From assembly GCF_040954645.1 (NCBI RefSeq), contig NC_092803.1:8247230-8311229 (forward strand): DNA of 64,000 bases, in the 5' to 3' direction. The notes beneath the pieces were generated by a model, which worked only from the letters and a program-made list of their open reading frames with translations, did no database searches and was not told where the DNA came from. The DNA comes from Diabrotica undecimpunctata. Lineage: Eukaryota; Arthropoda; Insecta; Coleoptera; Chrysomelidae. Below, piece by piece: positions 11,346 to 22,347 of the stretch; positions within the stretch are counted from its first letter, which is position 1, and each line of letters starts with the position of its first letter. Both the position numbers and the translations under genes were made by a program.

Positions 11346-11550
11346 GCTGAAGACGTAACCGAAACTCGGGTCTAATCGCATCTCGGAGAAGACATAACCG
11401 CAGCTCTGGTCCAATCACTTCTCGGAGAAGACGTAACTGCAACTCGGACCTAATGGCATCTTGAAGAAGACGTAACTGCAACTCGGGAGTAGCCCCATCT
11501 CGGAGATGACTTAATCGCATCTTGGAGAAGACGTAACTGTAACTTCCATA
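11346..11550. repeat. Minisatellite, 39-bp unit
   Basis: Four full 39-bp units start at 11346, 11385, 11424 and 11463. A 22-bp deleted unit follows at 11502 and a partial unit at 11524. The unit core is gagaagacgtaactgcaact, with 10-25% divergence between units. Because 39 is a multiple of three, the minus strand stays open and encodes a degenerate 13-residue repeat rich in Leu and Arg. I take that ORF (11326-11574) as a by-product unless expression is shown. Confidence 0.85.
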
Positions 11551-11599
11551 GTGGGTGTTTTTTATCAACGCCAATTTTCAATATTTTCTTTATTTTTAT

Positions 11600-11895
11600 T
11601 TAAAGGGCTGATTAATACAAAAAATATGGCGATATCGAGCTTGCTTTAGCAAGATGATCTGGTTTTTCGTTGCCGCCGATGTCCTGATGCTCTGGTATTC
11701 AGTCAAGCTCATTCTTGTTTCGGTACCTCAGTTCATTCAGTTCTCTGATGCACCTGACACGCTGGTGCCTTCAGTGCCGCTTGACTGTCGATAATATATG
11801 GATATGTTTTTTTTTGTGCTTTTTCATTATTTTCCTTTACACATTAAAGCGTCGCATAAATCTCTGCTTGAGGTACGATGCTGTTCAGTCTTTTT
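11600..11895 (-). pseudogene. Non-LTR retrotransposon RNase H fragment
   Basis: On the minus strand, across slips and stops, the RNase H end of a jockey/I-type ORF2 can be read. QAEIYAT lies near 11870, then IDSQAALKAPACQV (the Asp-containing SDSQAALKAL motif), then GGNEKPDHLAKASSIS near 11640, which matches the usual GNE.AD.LAK motif. The piece is short and eroded and has lost its RT. It may belong to the same family as the fragment at 42505-42960, which shows GNEADHFAKEA. Confidence 0.65.
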
Positions 11896-12639
11896 TTTAA
11901 GCAACTTAATTTTGGTTTTTTTAAGTTTTGCTGTTTAGGTTTTACTAAGACTGAAGTTGTCCATCCATCCTACTTTTATAATTTTATAAAACTTATCAAT
12001 CTTTGTAATCCGTTTCTCACACCTAGAATTGAAGTTATATGTGATTCAAGATGTAGACAAGATCCATTCTTTGTGCCACCCTGTAAGGGTTATGTTTTGT
12101 CAGAGGGAAAATTGCTGCAGAAGTCACGTTGCAAATAAAAAAGCGTGAAATAGTGTCTGCCAAAGATGATCGGTATTAATATTATGCGAAATATAAAAAA
12201 TGTCTGAGCTCTGACTCTTAGACAGAAAGCATCGAATCAGCAAAAAGGTATATCGGGACAAAATAATGAATTTATTTTCAAATATTTAAAAATTGGTGTG
12301 AGATGGGGGGATTGGATGAAATCAGGTGAACAGGTAATACATAAATCAATAGCGCCATGCTGATGATGTAATTCTGAGAGCTGAACAAAAACGATTTAAA
12401 AAAAGATGGATGATAAATTAAATATCCAAGGCTTTGAATAGCATCATACAAAAGGGAGTAATAAATATTTATACATAATCGGGACAACTTATAAAATAAA
12501 GAAAATTCGGACAAAAGAATTGGATTGGATAGCATTTAGTAAAACTAAGCATTTAATCCAACATAATCTCATGTGTGCCCTCTTTTTTCACCTACAAGAT
12601 GCATATAAGATACTATATGTTCTTCTAGACATTTCCTGA
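11896..12639. other. Non-coding stretch, nothing supported
   Basis: Small chance ORFs only (for example 11878-12138 plus and 12278-12535 minus). None shows a recognisable motif. Confidence 0.4.
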
Positions 12640-13188
12640 TGTACGTCCAGCATTGAGGCCATCTTCTTAAAAAAAGTCCGACAATTATTCCAAAAAAATA
12701 CTGCCCCACACCACTACACCTCCACTACCAAACTGTATTCTAGGAGAGAAACAACATTGGTTATAGCGTTGCCCATGCCTTCTCCAAACTCTCTTAAGAT
12801 CGTCAAGTGAAATTCTCGTAAAAAGAGACTCATTTGTAAGTAGAACGTTTCTCCAATCTTCCGTATCGTAATCTGCATGAGAGAATTCCAAGCGTCTGAC
12901 TCATGGGCCTGTAGCAGGCAAATAAAATGATACATTTTGTTCGCTTAATCTTCTGCGTTAAAAAATCTAATTCCAGGCCACCTGCTTGGATTTCTTATCC
13001 CTCGAACAAGTTCACAGAGTGGTAACACATATAAATGTCACTTTTGAGGCAAAGAGGTACTGTTCATCGGCGTTTCTGGACGTTAGGCAGGCATTTGACA
13101 AGTTGTAGCATGAAGGCCCCCTTTATAAGCTAAAAAGGACATTACCGCATAGATTTTCCGTTGTTCTGCAGTCATTTTTGTTATTTAA
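12640..13188 (-). pseudogene. Tc1-like transposase relic
   Basis: The best-preserved part (minus, 12891-12685) reads WRNVLLTNESLFTR, then RVWRRHGQRYNQCC, then GGVVVWGSIF. This is the central catalytic region of a Tc1-like transposase, where the family norm is W..VLFTDES.F, RVWRR.GERY and GGGS.MVWG. The first catalytic Asp of TDES is Asn here. Upstream (toward 13188) the N-terminal half is recognisable only in scattered frames with stops, and the C-terminal DPE part is missing. The copy is dead. It resembles the separate N-terminal Tc1 fragment at 14215-14480, so both may come from one family. Confidence 0.7.
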
Positions 13189-13192
13189 GTGT

Positions 13193-13436
13193 TCATCATC
13201 ATCCAGACTTTATTTATCACGTCCACTGCTGGACATAGACCTCCCTTAAACTCCTCCATTCTTTCGATTTTGTGCTCAAGTTTTCGTGATACGCCTGATG
13301 TCGTCAGCCCAACGTGTAGGTGGTCTTTCTCTACTACGTTTGTCTGCTCTTAGCCTCCAATGTGTAATTTTGCTCGTCCATCGTGAGTCATGCATTCTCG
13401 CTACATGGCCTGCCCAATTTAATCGGAATTGCGGAA
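13193..13436 (-). pseudogene. RTE-like ORF2 C-terminal tail
   Basis: Entering at about 13436 on the minus strand, the frame reads NWAGHVARMHDSRWTSKI, then THWRLRADKRSRERPP and TRWADDIRRIT. After a one-base slip comes the terminal WRSLREVYVQQWT. WAGHVAR, RPPTRW.DDI and the closing EAYVQQWT are the stereotyped C-terminal tail of a widespread insect RTE/CR1-like family. Only this 3' tail is present, as is usual for 5'-truncated copies. Confidence 0.75.
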
Positions 13437-13459
13437 CTAAATTGAAATTGGGCATATAA

Positions 13460-14172
13460 GTGTTACTTCAATAAATATCAAGATGAAACTTCCTTATATA
13501 CTGCTATAAGACCTATACTGCTAAGACTATACTGCAATCTTAGCTTCACATGCTGACCCTATTTATACCTGATATCTCCTTCAGGAGTATCTAAGCAGAA
13601 TACAAGATTGGTTTTCGGAATTGAAAATTAAAGTCAAAGAAGGGAAATCTATTCTTGCTACATTTACAACATGAAGAGGAACCTGTCCCACTGTAACTTT
13701 AAATAATTATCAATTACCTTCAGCCAACAGGATAAAATATATTGGTATTTATTTGGACAAAAGTCTCACATGGAAACATATCTGGATCAAGAGAAAGTAA
13801 CTAGATCTCACATTTAGAAATATGTATTGATTAGTGGACGTTCATTAAGGTTATCCCTGGATAACAAATTGCTGCTCTATAAGGCAACACTTCCGCCCAT
13901 CTGGACATATGGGTTGGAAACTTCAACATCGAAATCATTCAACGCTTCCAATCAAAAATCCTACAAACTATCATCAATGTACCGTGGTATATCAACAACA
14001 GAATTATTTATCGTGACCTGAAAATAGATATGGTACATGAAATCATTAAAAAATGTAGCATTGCATACATGACTAAGCTGGAAGATCATCAAACTCAGTT
14101 TGCACTTAACCTCCTAGACAATTCTCAGGAACAATGTAGCTTGAAGAGATTCAAACCACTGGACTTCATTTA
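13460..14172 (+). pseudogene. Jockey-type RT C-terminal third
   Basis: Reading through stops and frame changes gives the end of a jockey-clade ORF2. LQNWFSELKIKVKEGKSIL comes first, then TVTLNNYQLPSANRIKYIGI and YLDKSLTWKHIW. In another frame follow SGRSLRLSLDNKLLLYKATL and PPIWTYGLE, and finally eroded RDLKIDMVHEIIKK and LLDNSQEQCSLKRFKPLDF at the 3' end. The set KYLGIxLD..LTWK, LYK..L.PIWTYG and the closing KR..P.DL is specific to jockey-like LINEs. The YADD box and everything upstream are missing. Confidence 0.8.
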
Positions 14173-14214
14173 GAGTAAACTTATAAACTAATTAATTAGT
14201 AGTTATACAATGAA

Positions 14215-14480
14215 AAAGTGAAAGTAGTACCATGTAGTGGGTATCATTAAAGTAGTAGGTACCATGAACATCTGCAGTCTCCTAGTCAAAGCTGTAGCAG
14301 TAACTGTCCAATCCGTTCTAAGAAACCGATCTTCCACGGCGTTTGTTGTCCTTGGTCTTCCCTGTCCAGGTCTTTTTAGGTAAGAATAAGTTTCTCGCCG
14401 ATTATACTTCACGGAACATCAAGCATTTCTTCGATATACCGAATGGAACGCCTAACATTATGAAGAGCAATTGTTTGCAA
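14215..14480 (-). pseudogene. Tc1-like transposase N-terminal fragment
   Basis: The minus strand shows GISKKCLMFREV (recognition helix region), then after a slip YNRRETYSYLKRPGQGRPRT followed by NAVEDRFLRTDW and TATALTRRLQMF. This is the paired-like DNA-binding region of a Tc1 transposase: the second helix-turn-helix with the GRPR AT-hook-like motif, then EDRFL. No catalytic domain follows. The fragment may be the partner of the catalytic piece at 12640-13188, separated by the two retroelement fragments between them. Confidence 0.65.
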
Positions 14481-15627
14481 TCCTTGACTTGTTCTCGTTG
14501 TAAATTATATTTTGTTACTAAAAACACTTCTCTTTTCCGAAAACAGGGCAATTCAACAAAACTACAAAACAGAAAACTTTGGAAATTCACGTATCCGCTT
14601 GATTTTGCGGGGCAGAGTAGTAATAACAGTTGAAGACTCAAACACTAGCTTGAGGAACAAATCGAAGGTTAAAATCACATCATATCATATACCTTTCGAT
14701 TTTTATACAACGTATTGCAAAGTGATATAACATAAAACTTATTTAGTTTTTGTTAAGACGTTTTGTTAACCTAACTACCATGGTCAGGGAAAGTTAGATA
14801 TCCTGATCACACAGTCCGATTTCGTTTTCGTGAATAAAAACTGTTGTGAAGAACTGAAAATCCATGTATGCATATCATGTTAGATTTAAAAACATATTTT
14901 ATCCATTATATCAGCTATCCTTGTTTACAAGACGAGTCCGTTGCGGAGCCCACGCACCTTTTTCAACCCTTTCCTCCGCAAATATGAATTCTTCTCCGAA
15001 ATTCGGCGCGCTTGCTTCCTTCCAGCCCTTCGGCGGGGAATTTATCGCTTGAAATTTGTTGACTGGATCGGAACAAATTCTCGGAGATTTTTATGAGCGT
15101 GAAAAGCGGGAAATGTTTGGGATTTATTGGCAAATGTAGCCGTTCTCCTTCAAATTGTTGAAAGTATTGTATCGGAGGTATGAATGTGCAAGAGGTAAAT
15201 CGACGAAACGTTGCTCGATACTAAATATGAAGCCGCCGAGGAAAAATTATCATGGAATGTTTAATTAAAGCCCGCTGGGCTAATGTGGGAGGAGAATTTA
15301 ATTTTAATTAAGTAGCCAGTCATATAAAAGATATAAAACAAGTAAATGAAAAAATCTGTGAAAAGCTCTCTAAATATAGTTATATACTAAAGTAGACTTC
15401 TTCTATAATATTAGTGAATTTCATTGACCAGCTGTTCAATTTTATTATATTATAACTAGAGCTCGGGAAATATGCACTTAAAAAACCCTAAAATATGCAT
15501 GCAAATATGCGTTTTATGCAATTAATGCATATAAATAAAAAACCAGTAATACTTATGTTGAAGGTATTTAATTTATTTTATGCCAAAGTCAAAAAAAAAT
15601 ATTTATTTAAATTTGTATTATCTACAT
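14481..15627. other. Non-coding stretch, small GC-rich patch and ATATGCAT-rich patch
   Basis: A moderately GC-rich patch lies at 14925-15060 and has no domain in its ORF. At 15455-15540 the words aatatgca, atgcat and atatgc recur, as in the ends of some hAT-type elements, but I cannot define an element. Nothing else is supported. Confidence 0.35.
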
Positions 15628-15660
15628 CAGTGGTTCTCAACCTTTTCACCACTGAGGACC
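15628..15660. repeat. hAT terminal inverted repeat (3' end)
   Basis: The string cagtggttctcaacc at 15628-15642 is the classic terminus of Charlie/ZBED-type hAT transposons. It marks the 3' end of the element coding on the minus strand to its right. The 8 bp before it (15620-15627, atctacat) would be the target-site duplication. I could not find the matching ggttgagaaccactg end on the right. Confidence 0.7.
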
Positions 15661-17402
15661 ACTTGTACCTTTCAGAATTCTTGGCGGACCACTTAGATAT
15701 TATTATTAGTATTTCCCAATAATAGGTAAAATGAGATGAACACTGAAGTTTTACTAATGAATTTATTATTTACAAAATAAATAAGAAAATACATAGTGAA
15801 AGACAAAAGGAATATAAAAAACAAAATAAAAAGTCATAGATAGCGCCAAATTAAGACGTTAATGACTCCCTTGGTCTTGCTTCTCTCTTGAAAGTTTCTC
15901 AATATTTGGTTCGAAAGAAGTTAACGCCAGTCTCTTAGGAGCATTCAAATTTAGCAACCTATTTCTGTGTTTATTCTTGATAACATATAATGTTGAGAAT
16001 GATGCCTCACAGAGATAAGTGGAATGAAAAGGAAGAAGAAGTTTCAAAGCTTTTTTACTTAGCAGTGGACTTTCATCAAGTAATCCTATCCAAAAATCTG
16101 CAACATCTTCGCAGTGAGATTTTATCACTTTGAAATGATCATCGGATGAAATTTCAATAAGCTGTTCATTTTCCTGAATAGACCGATTATTATCGTGGGT
16201 AGCTGAAAAGGTAGCAATCACCCACAAATTATTTTTCCTCACATCTGTATCAGTAGGGAAGTACTTCAAAGAAATCTTGAAGCGGTTTAATGTAGGATTT
16301 AACCAGTGAATGTAAAACATCCTCATTTAAGCCTTCATTTTCAGAGATAAAATTCACAAGTTGAACATTTCAAACGATCATTTTCCAGCTTCGGACTCCC
16401 ATAGCAACAATTTTTTCTTAAATGAATCAATTTTTTTCCAAAGGTCAAATGCGGTTTTAGATGGTCCCTGCAGGCCTAGGTTCAATATGTTGAGCTGTTC
16501 AATATGTTGAGCTGTTCAAAAATATCTGCTAAAAAAGCTAACTGGGCCATAAATTCTCCGTCACACAGTGTTTCCGCTAAATCAGGTTTTTTTTCATCAA
16601 GATACATAAATAATTCTTCTCGAAGTTCATAAAATCTGGCTAAAACCTGGCCCCTGGACAGCCACCTATCTTCGGTATGTAGAAGGAGATTGGAATGGAT
16701 GGATCCCATGTCCTCGCATAACAAAGCAAACAATCTCGAGCTAAGAGCATTATTTTTTATAAAGTTCACGGCCTTTACCACAGTAGTTAAAACCTTGTTT
16801 AGGTCAAGACTTAATCTTTTGGCAGCAAGCATTTCGCGATGAATCATACAGTGTGTTAAAACAATATCACGGTTTCCTTCTTTCCTTACAAAACTTGGCA
16901 AGCCTGTTTTGTGACCTGTCATTGCCGCGGCACCATCAGAGTAAAGTCCTACACAGTCTTTCCAAGAAAGATTTTTAAGTGTGAAATATCCGTCAATGGC
17001 TTTAAAAATGTCTTTTCCGGTTGTGTTAGCTTGCAACTGACCTGACCTCAATCGAGGTCAGGAACTCCTCAGCTAATTTTTTGTTGTCTTTATCTATGAA
17101 TCGTATATAAACAAGAAGAATAGCTTTATTGGTAATATCTGTAGGTTCATGAAGTTGTACAGCAAAAATCTTTGAGGAATGAATTTTCTTTAGAAGTTGG
17201 GTTTCAACATCTGATGCCATATCTTCAATTCTCCTACTAACGATGTCATTGGAAAGAGGAATATTTTGCATTTGCTTTAGTTGCATCTACGATACATGGT
17301 AAAACTAATTCCTCACCAACAGTAAAGGGTTTTTTGGTTTTTGCGATTCTAAGTGAAAGTTGATCTGACGCCTTCAAAGCAGCTTTATCATAAGTTGAGT
17401 AT

Positions 17403-18035
17403 TGTAACGATGCTCTGATCGTTTAACAGTTCGAACCGTGGGAGTGTCAATATTTGCGCATCCACTTCTACAACGTGACGGCGAAGTGGGATTCAGAACG
17501 GCTATTTCAGGCGTGTGAATAGCGGAATTAGAATTAGACAGTCTTGTAGCTAGCGCTTTAGGCTCCCTGACTCGCCGGTGTAGTGAACCTGCGAGCCATC
17601 CCGGACAGAGAGATTTCCGTATTGAGGATCATACTCTATCCTTAACCAAGCGGAACCCATCGGTACTGTGTATTGAACATTACCGTGGATCTGCACAGAG
17701 CCAACCCGGACAGAGAGATTTCCGTATTGAGGATCGTACTCTGTCCTTAGCCAAGCGGAACCCATCGGTATTGTGTATTGAACATTACCGTGGGTCTGCT
17801 ATTTCATTTCTTTATTAGTAATAATTAGTTTCTTTTCTTTTATAGACGTTCGCCGGGGAATTCATTCATCGCGGGACCCGGACGGGAACGTAAAATTCAT
17901 TTTATTTTTGTTTTATAAGTATACAACGTAGAATTCTTTTATTTTTTATTTATTGTATATATACTAAATAGATTTATTTTTATTTCAAACCTGTGTTTTA
18001 CTGAGTCTGTCGCCCCGAAAGAGCTACCCATCACA
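17403..18035. mobile_element. Solo LTR (633 bp) with GTAT target-site duplication
   Basis: The segment begins TGTAACGATGC and ends CCATCACA, with TG...CA termini. It is flanked by GTAT at 17399-17402 and GTAT at 18036-18039. It lies inside the hAT coding region, whose frame lines up again when the LTR and one GTAT are removed, so both boundaries are secure. The 4-bp duplication and TGTAACG start fit a Ty3/gypsy-type LTR. No internal region remains, so it is the product of LTR-LTR recombination. The cgccggggaattc...gggacccgg patch (about 17850) and the AT-rich tail resemble the R-U5 end of such LTRs. Confidence 0.85.
17602..17800. repeat. 105-bp tandem repeat inside the solo LTR
   Basis: Two copies with a period of 105 bp begin at 17602 and 17707 (ccggacagagagatttccgt...). 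They differ at only a few positions, and a short third piece precedes the first copy. Because 105 is a multiple of three, a 71-codon minus-strand ORF repeats a DPQYGNLSVR-type peptide. Its position wholly inside an LTR argues that it is regulatory repeat DNA and not a gene. Confidence 0.85.
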
Positions 18036-18180
18036 GTATGACTTAAGGATATTTTTTGACGATTTTAGTTCCGTCTTATTTCCTCTTAAGGAAATCTACA
18101 TGTTTTCCGGCAAAATGTTTATGCTTTGTTTCAAAGCATTTCCTTTTAAAATTATTGATTACCTAAACGGAGTTAGTAGC

Positions 18181-18919
18181 GCAAGTTTTTTTCGGAAACA
18201 GATTAATCCTTGATGGAAAGAATTTGGGCCCCGTCACCTTTGCGCCACTACGCTCGTTACATATATATTCCAAAATTGTATTTGTTAGGTATTTGTACAC
18301 TCCAGAACTGTTTGCCTTGTTGTAATATCCGGTTTAATCCCATCCATTAATGAGAAAAGGCCGTCCCGCTGGCAATGGCAGAGGCAACGCTGCCGCCATT
18401 CCACAGTCCGAAATCTCAGTAAGCATGCTAATGACAAGTTATAAACCGCCAATGTCGTCTGCAAACCGCATGGCCTGCCTGGATAAACATGACAAGATTT
18501 TGGTTTTAATTAAGTTCGAAAACCATCATTGTTTTAGGGAGGGCGGTTGGCGGCGGTGCAATTATACATGTACTTACACCTCTCGAATCCCGGCGGTTTC
18601 CTCGAATTTGTGCCCGGTCAGTCTTTGAAGCGCTTTGTTCGAGATCGGGATAAAGGGAATAGCCAGACTGACGGACTGATTAGTTGTATACACTCTATTT
18701 CTAGCTGCTACAAACAGAGCCACCCAATTGTCACAAATGAAACGGAAGTTTCTTAAAAGTATAATAAACGAATAGTTAAAGGGAAATTTAACTAACGAAA
18801 GATTAGATAATACTATCTATAGTTTCCTTATTTATTTGTGTAATTTAAAGTCTTTTTTTAAACTTTTTGACTTATGCTGTCGAATTGTACTAAAAATTAT
18901 GTCGAAAACTGAAAGCTAG
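18181..18919. other. Non-coding stretch with GC-rich island at 18340-18740
   Basis: The island is clearly less AT-rich than its surroundings (gccgtcccgctggcaatggc and similar). ORFs of 92 and 69 codons overlap in it without any domain. A conserved regulatory block or old exon is possible. The hAT 5' terminus expected near 18.2-18.3 kb was not found. Confidence 0.3.
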
Positions 18920-19130
18920 GATGCTGCAGAAAGAACAGCACACATAAAGTGAAACTGGACTGCCCACGTAATGAGAATGAGTTATGCTAGGTTGACTAAA
19001 TCCCAGATTTGTGCTTATAGAGATAGAAGTGGAACTCTTACACGGTAAACATATGGCATGAAGAGGATTACAATTGAATTCACGGGATTACTGGAAACGA
19101 TTGAAGAAGGCTATGTCCAAAAATAGAAAC
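18920..19130 (+). pseudogene. Probable RTE-like C-terminal tail (eroded)
   Basis: Across frame changes I read NWTAHVMRMSYARLTKSQI, then KRITIEFTGITGNDWKKAM and SKNRN. This parallels the WAGHVARM..RWT and I..I.G.NW...A.DR tail motifs of RTE-like ORF2 proteins. Stops interrupt every frame. The match is suggestive only. Confidence 0.4.
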
Positions 19131-20189
19131 TATAACGTATATTATGTGACAGCGTTTCCATTTTCTATATTTTTCTAAAATGCAGTTACCTTAACTAAGG
19201 GTCCTTGTTATATTAACTTATCACACTAAATTTTCGTCAACATCTTCTTTCTTCTCAGATGCTTTCCTCTTCTAATACCCTTTGAGGCCACTCGTCTTCT
19301 GTCAACGTTTTTACCTGTTCTAGTAAAATTAACTGGCCTTTTTTCTATTTGCTCTTTCATGTTTAAGGTTTTTACATTTATTTTGCTCATTTTTGGATCC
19401 ATTGTGCTGTTACACCTTTTCATCGAATAGATAAAATCTTCCACAGTCTAAATATTTTCTATTGTAGATATGTATATACAGATTTGTTGTAATAATTTTA
19501 ATCGAAAGTATCTTTCACCCTCAAAACCACTTTATATAAATTTAACTGCCTAAAATAAAGTTAAATTTGAAGTTAATGTAGTGGATATATCCATGAGTCT
19601 ATAAAGACGTTAGAGGAAACTCCAACAGTAATGACAATTAGTTCCCATCCGTTCTCCAGCCCCTTTTTATCACATATTGTTTATCGTGCGGAACAAAATT
19701 CTTCGCATTTCATTTTAAATAATTCCCTCTACAATTCAATTGACAGTCGCATCTTAAAACACAAACCCTCCCCAATCTGTGCCTGTCTATATAAATTTCA
19801 TTCACTCGGGTTCCGTCTCAGGTCTTAGACATTCCTAACGCATCTTGATAATCTTACCCTTGGCAAATGTCACGGGTTTCCATTTGTACATCCCCTCACC
19901 TAATATTTTCTTCTAAATCTTCCTAATGGAGTTCTAAATGGATGTCGTTTCTACGATGACGTATCGAATAAACCTATGAGCCCTTTCGCAGAGGAGGATC
20001 GAGAGATGTATTCAATTAAAAATATAACAGTGGCGTAGCTTGTTTTACATTTTGGGAACTGTGTAATTTTTAACACATTGTCTTCATATTTTGGTCATTT
20101 TGTTTATTCTCTGATTTATTTTTTCTCGTTAATTCATCTTTTATTTCACTTTATTCTAGGGTTTTTCGGCACCAAACTATATTATGTTT
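19131..20189. other. Non-coding stretch, nothing supported
   Basis: A 72-codon basic minus-strand ORF at 19226-19444 and a 65-codon plus ORF at 19631-19828 have no recognisable motif and are likely chance. Confidence 0.4.
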
Positions 20190-21582
20190 GTATAAATAGA
20201 AAATTCAAAGAAATCGATAATACAAAAGGAAGCACAGAAGAAAAGGTATAAGACATGGGTGACGACAGAGATTCTGCAGCTGGTGGAAGAAAAAAGGAAA
20301 AACAAGAACAATAACTCTATAAAACATTACAACGAGATATACAGAGAAAGATCAGAGAAGACAAACAGAAAGAACTATAGAAAAAATGACAAGAAATCAA
20401 AATTCTACAAAGTAAATACGACGACTTCAGCGTGTATAAAAAGGTAAGAGAAATTACAGGCAAATGTAAAAACAGAAGAGTAAGTAAACTTGTTAATGAC
20501 AAAGGAGAGGTAATCGTGAAAAAAAAATTTTTTGTTAAAATTATACACCCCAAAATATACAAGCTATGCGAAGAGAGAATACAAGACGCACAGTTTGGAT
20601 TCATGAAGGGCATAGGTATGAGAGATACACTGTTTAGTCTACGGGTATTATTCCAAAGATGCAGAGATATGACTTGCAATATCTACACCTGCTTTGTGGA
20701 CTACCAAAAAGCATTTGACACAGTTTAACACCGAAAAATGATGGATGTTCTAACAAAAGCTCAAATAGATGATAAAGACTGGCGTATAATACAAAATTTA
20801 TACTGGAACCAATCAGCCACAATAAGAACAAATATTGGAGATAAACCGACGGAAGCGATCCAGATTCTGCGGGGCGTTAGACAAGGATGTATACTTTCAT
20901 CTATATTATTCAACCTATATTCAGAGGAAATATTTAGTGAAGCCTTGGAAAATTGGCAACATGGAATCGTTTTTAATGGAGAACACCTAAAAAACATCCG
21001 CTATGAGGATGACACCATTATTTTTTCAGACAGTTTAAACAGTTTACAGAAACTACTTTACTAATTAACAAACTAAATGAAGTAACTGAAAGATTTGGAC
21101 TACAAGTAAACATATCAAAAACTAAATTTATGGTCATCAGCAAAAATAAAATTAGAGACGTCCAACTGCTTATCAAGAATACACCAGTGGACCGAGTAAA
21201 ACAGTTTATCTATCTTGAAACAATAGTAAACGAACAATGGTATCACTCACAAGAAGTAAAATGTAGAGCAGAGAAGGCTAGGAGTGTATTCAACAACATG
21301 GCCAAACTCTTTAAAAGCCACAACCTCATCTGGAGATAGAAGTAAGGCTCCTACGATGTTATATCTTCTCGATATTATACTACGGAGTTGAATCCTGGAC
21401 ACTCACTGAAGCGATGGAGAAAAAACTTGAAGCCTTCAAGATATCGCTTTACAGAAGAATCCTAACCTAAGATAACCAACGAGACTGTACTACGAAGAAT
21501 AGGGAAAGAAAGAGAAGTGATATATACGATTAAAAGGAGAAAGTTAGAATATCTCAGACACATAATGAAAAACGGCACTAAA
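20190..21582 (+). pseudogene. RTE-type retrotransposon ORF2, host of the endogenous retrovirus (5' part)
   Basis: A nearly continuous ORF2 begins at about 20229 with KKRYKTWVTTEILQLVEEKR (RT N-terminal extension). It passes through MYKKVREITGKCKNRRVSKL, ERIQDAQFGFMKGIGMRDTL (motif 1-2) and FVDYQKAFDTV (motif A, catalytic Asp). A stop follows immediately, then RGVRQGCILSSILFNLYSEE (motif B), IRYEDDTIIF (motif C) and VKQFIYLETIVNEQW (thumb). Motif C is YEDD, not the usual YADD. It continues YYGVESWTLTEAM and RRILT to HIMKNGTK at 21582, where the retrovirus interrupts it. Several single stops show that it was already decaying. It resumes at 30163. Confidence 0.9.
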
Positions 21583-21586
21583 TACA
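21583..21586. other. Target-site duplication TACA, left copy
   Basis: The TACA directly before the 5' LTR is repeated directly after the 3' LTR at 30159-30162. The pyrimidine/purine-alternating sequence is typical of errantivirus integration sites. Confidence 0.95.
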
Positions 21587-22098
21587 TGTAATGTACCTAC
21601 CTACTCACATGTAAGATAATTAAAGTATCTATGTATTTCTATATAGTTTTTAGTCACCTGGTATATGTTATTTACAATTATGAAAAGTTCTCATGTATAA
21701 TCACTAATAATTATTTGCTGTTAGAAATCAGAATCAATACTCTTCATAAATATTTTCCTATTTAGAATAAATAAGTTTCGCTAGTTTATTCACCTAATAC
21801 TTCGTATCTATGGAATAATAATAATTTATTTCTCTTATTTCTTTGTTCGATAAGCTATCCGTATTTGCTATTTTAATATTAATATTTGAGTCCAATCTCT
21901 TGTACTCAAACCCTTCCAGAAACATCGTTAAATAATTGTAGATAACAGAACTTATATATTCATAGTTTTAAGAAATAACAAGCAGAGTGTAATTTTCATC
22001 CTCTAATATAATAAATTTATACATGTCAATATATTCTGTTTAATTCCAAAACAAAGAGTTAGTCCGGAGAAGAAATAAACGCATAGTATTCCATAACA
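21587..22098 (+). repeat. 5' long terminal repeat (512 bp)
   Basis: It starts TGTAATGTACC and ends CCATAACA. It carries a TATATAG-type string near 21640 and several AATAAA or AATAATAAT-rich A/T blocks that could serve as promoter and polyadenylation signals. It is identical to 29647-30158. Confidence 0.95.
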
Positions 22099-22103
22099 AA
22101 ATT

Positions 22104-22121
22104 TGGTGTCAGAACGTGGGA
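22104..22121 (+). other. Primer binding site (probably tRNA-Leu type)
   Basis: The string tggtgtcagaacgtgggat begins 5 nt after the LTR. TGG at its start pairs with a tRNA CCA end. From memory, TGGTGTCAGAAGTGGGA is the complement of an insect tRNA-Leu 3' end, and this copy has one extra base in the middle. The tRNA identity is tentative, but the position and TGG start make the site itself secure. Confidence 0.7.
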
Positions 22122-22347
22122 TATTAGTAGCAGAGTTCCTCTGATTGCTGATAGAAGGAGAGCTGAGGAATTTTTGAATTGACTTGTTTCCTTCGAGGAA
22201 TCATTCAAAAAAAACTGTCAGTGTGGAAAAATCGCCACTACAACTAATTACATTGGGGTCCAGTACATCCAGTTCGAAATCCAGTTCCAGTCATAACCCA
22301 ATTGTAGTTCCATCGGAAGTAGAGGTGAACCCGTGGAATAATAGACT

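Larger units (their letters stand above)
15859..18180 (-). pseudogene. ZBED5-like hAT transposase, split by a solo LTR
   Basis: The minus strand encodes a hAT transposase of the group related to vertebrate ZBED5 and EPM2AIP1. N-terminal part (about 18180-18040): CFETKHKHFAGKHVDFLKRK, the end of the BED finger. After the LTR insertion it continues YDKAALKASDQLSLRIAKTK (about 17390), NIPLSNDIVSRRIEDMA, ITNKAILLVYIRFIDKDNK, LYSDGAAAMTGHKTG (16.9 kb; the catalytic-core SDGAxxMxG) and LTHCMIHREMLAAKRL. The C-terminal dimerisation block is LLPFHSTYLCEASFSTL at about 16.0 kb. It ends ...KQDQGSH at 15859. Frameshifts near 17280, 17040 and 16330-16480, plus a stop near the BED end, make it non-functional. 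Removing 17403-18035 plus one TSD copy restores continuity across the insertion site. Confidence 0.85.

Noticed and set aside
17550..17765. 71-codon repetitive minus-strand ORF as a protein gene
   Set aside because: It lies entirely inside a solo LTR and reflects a 105-bp tandem repeat.
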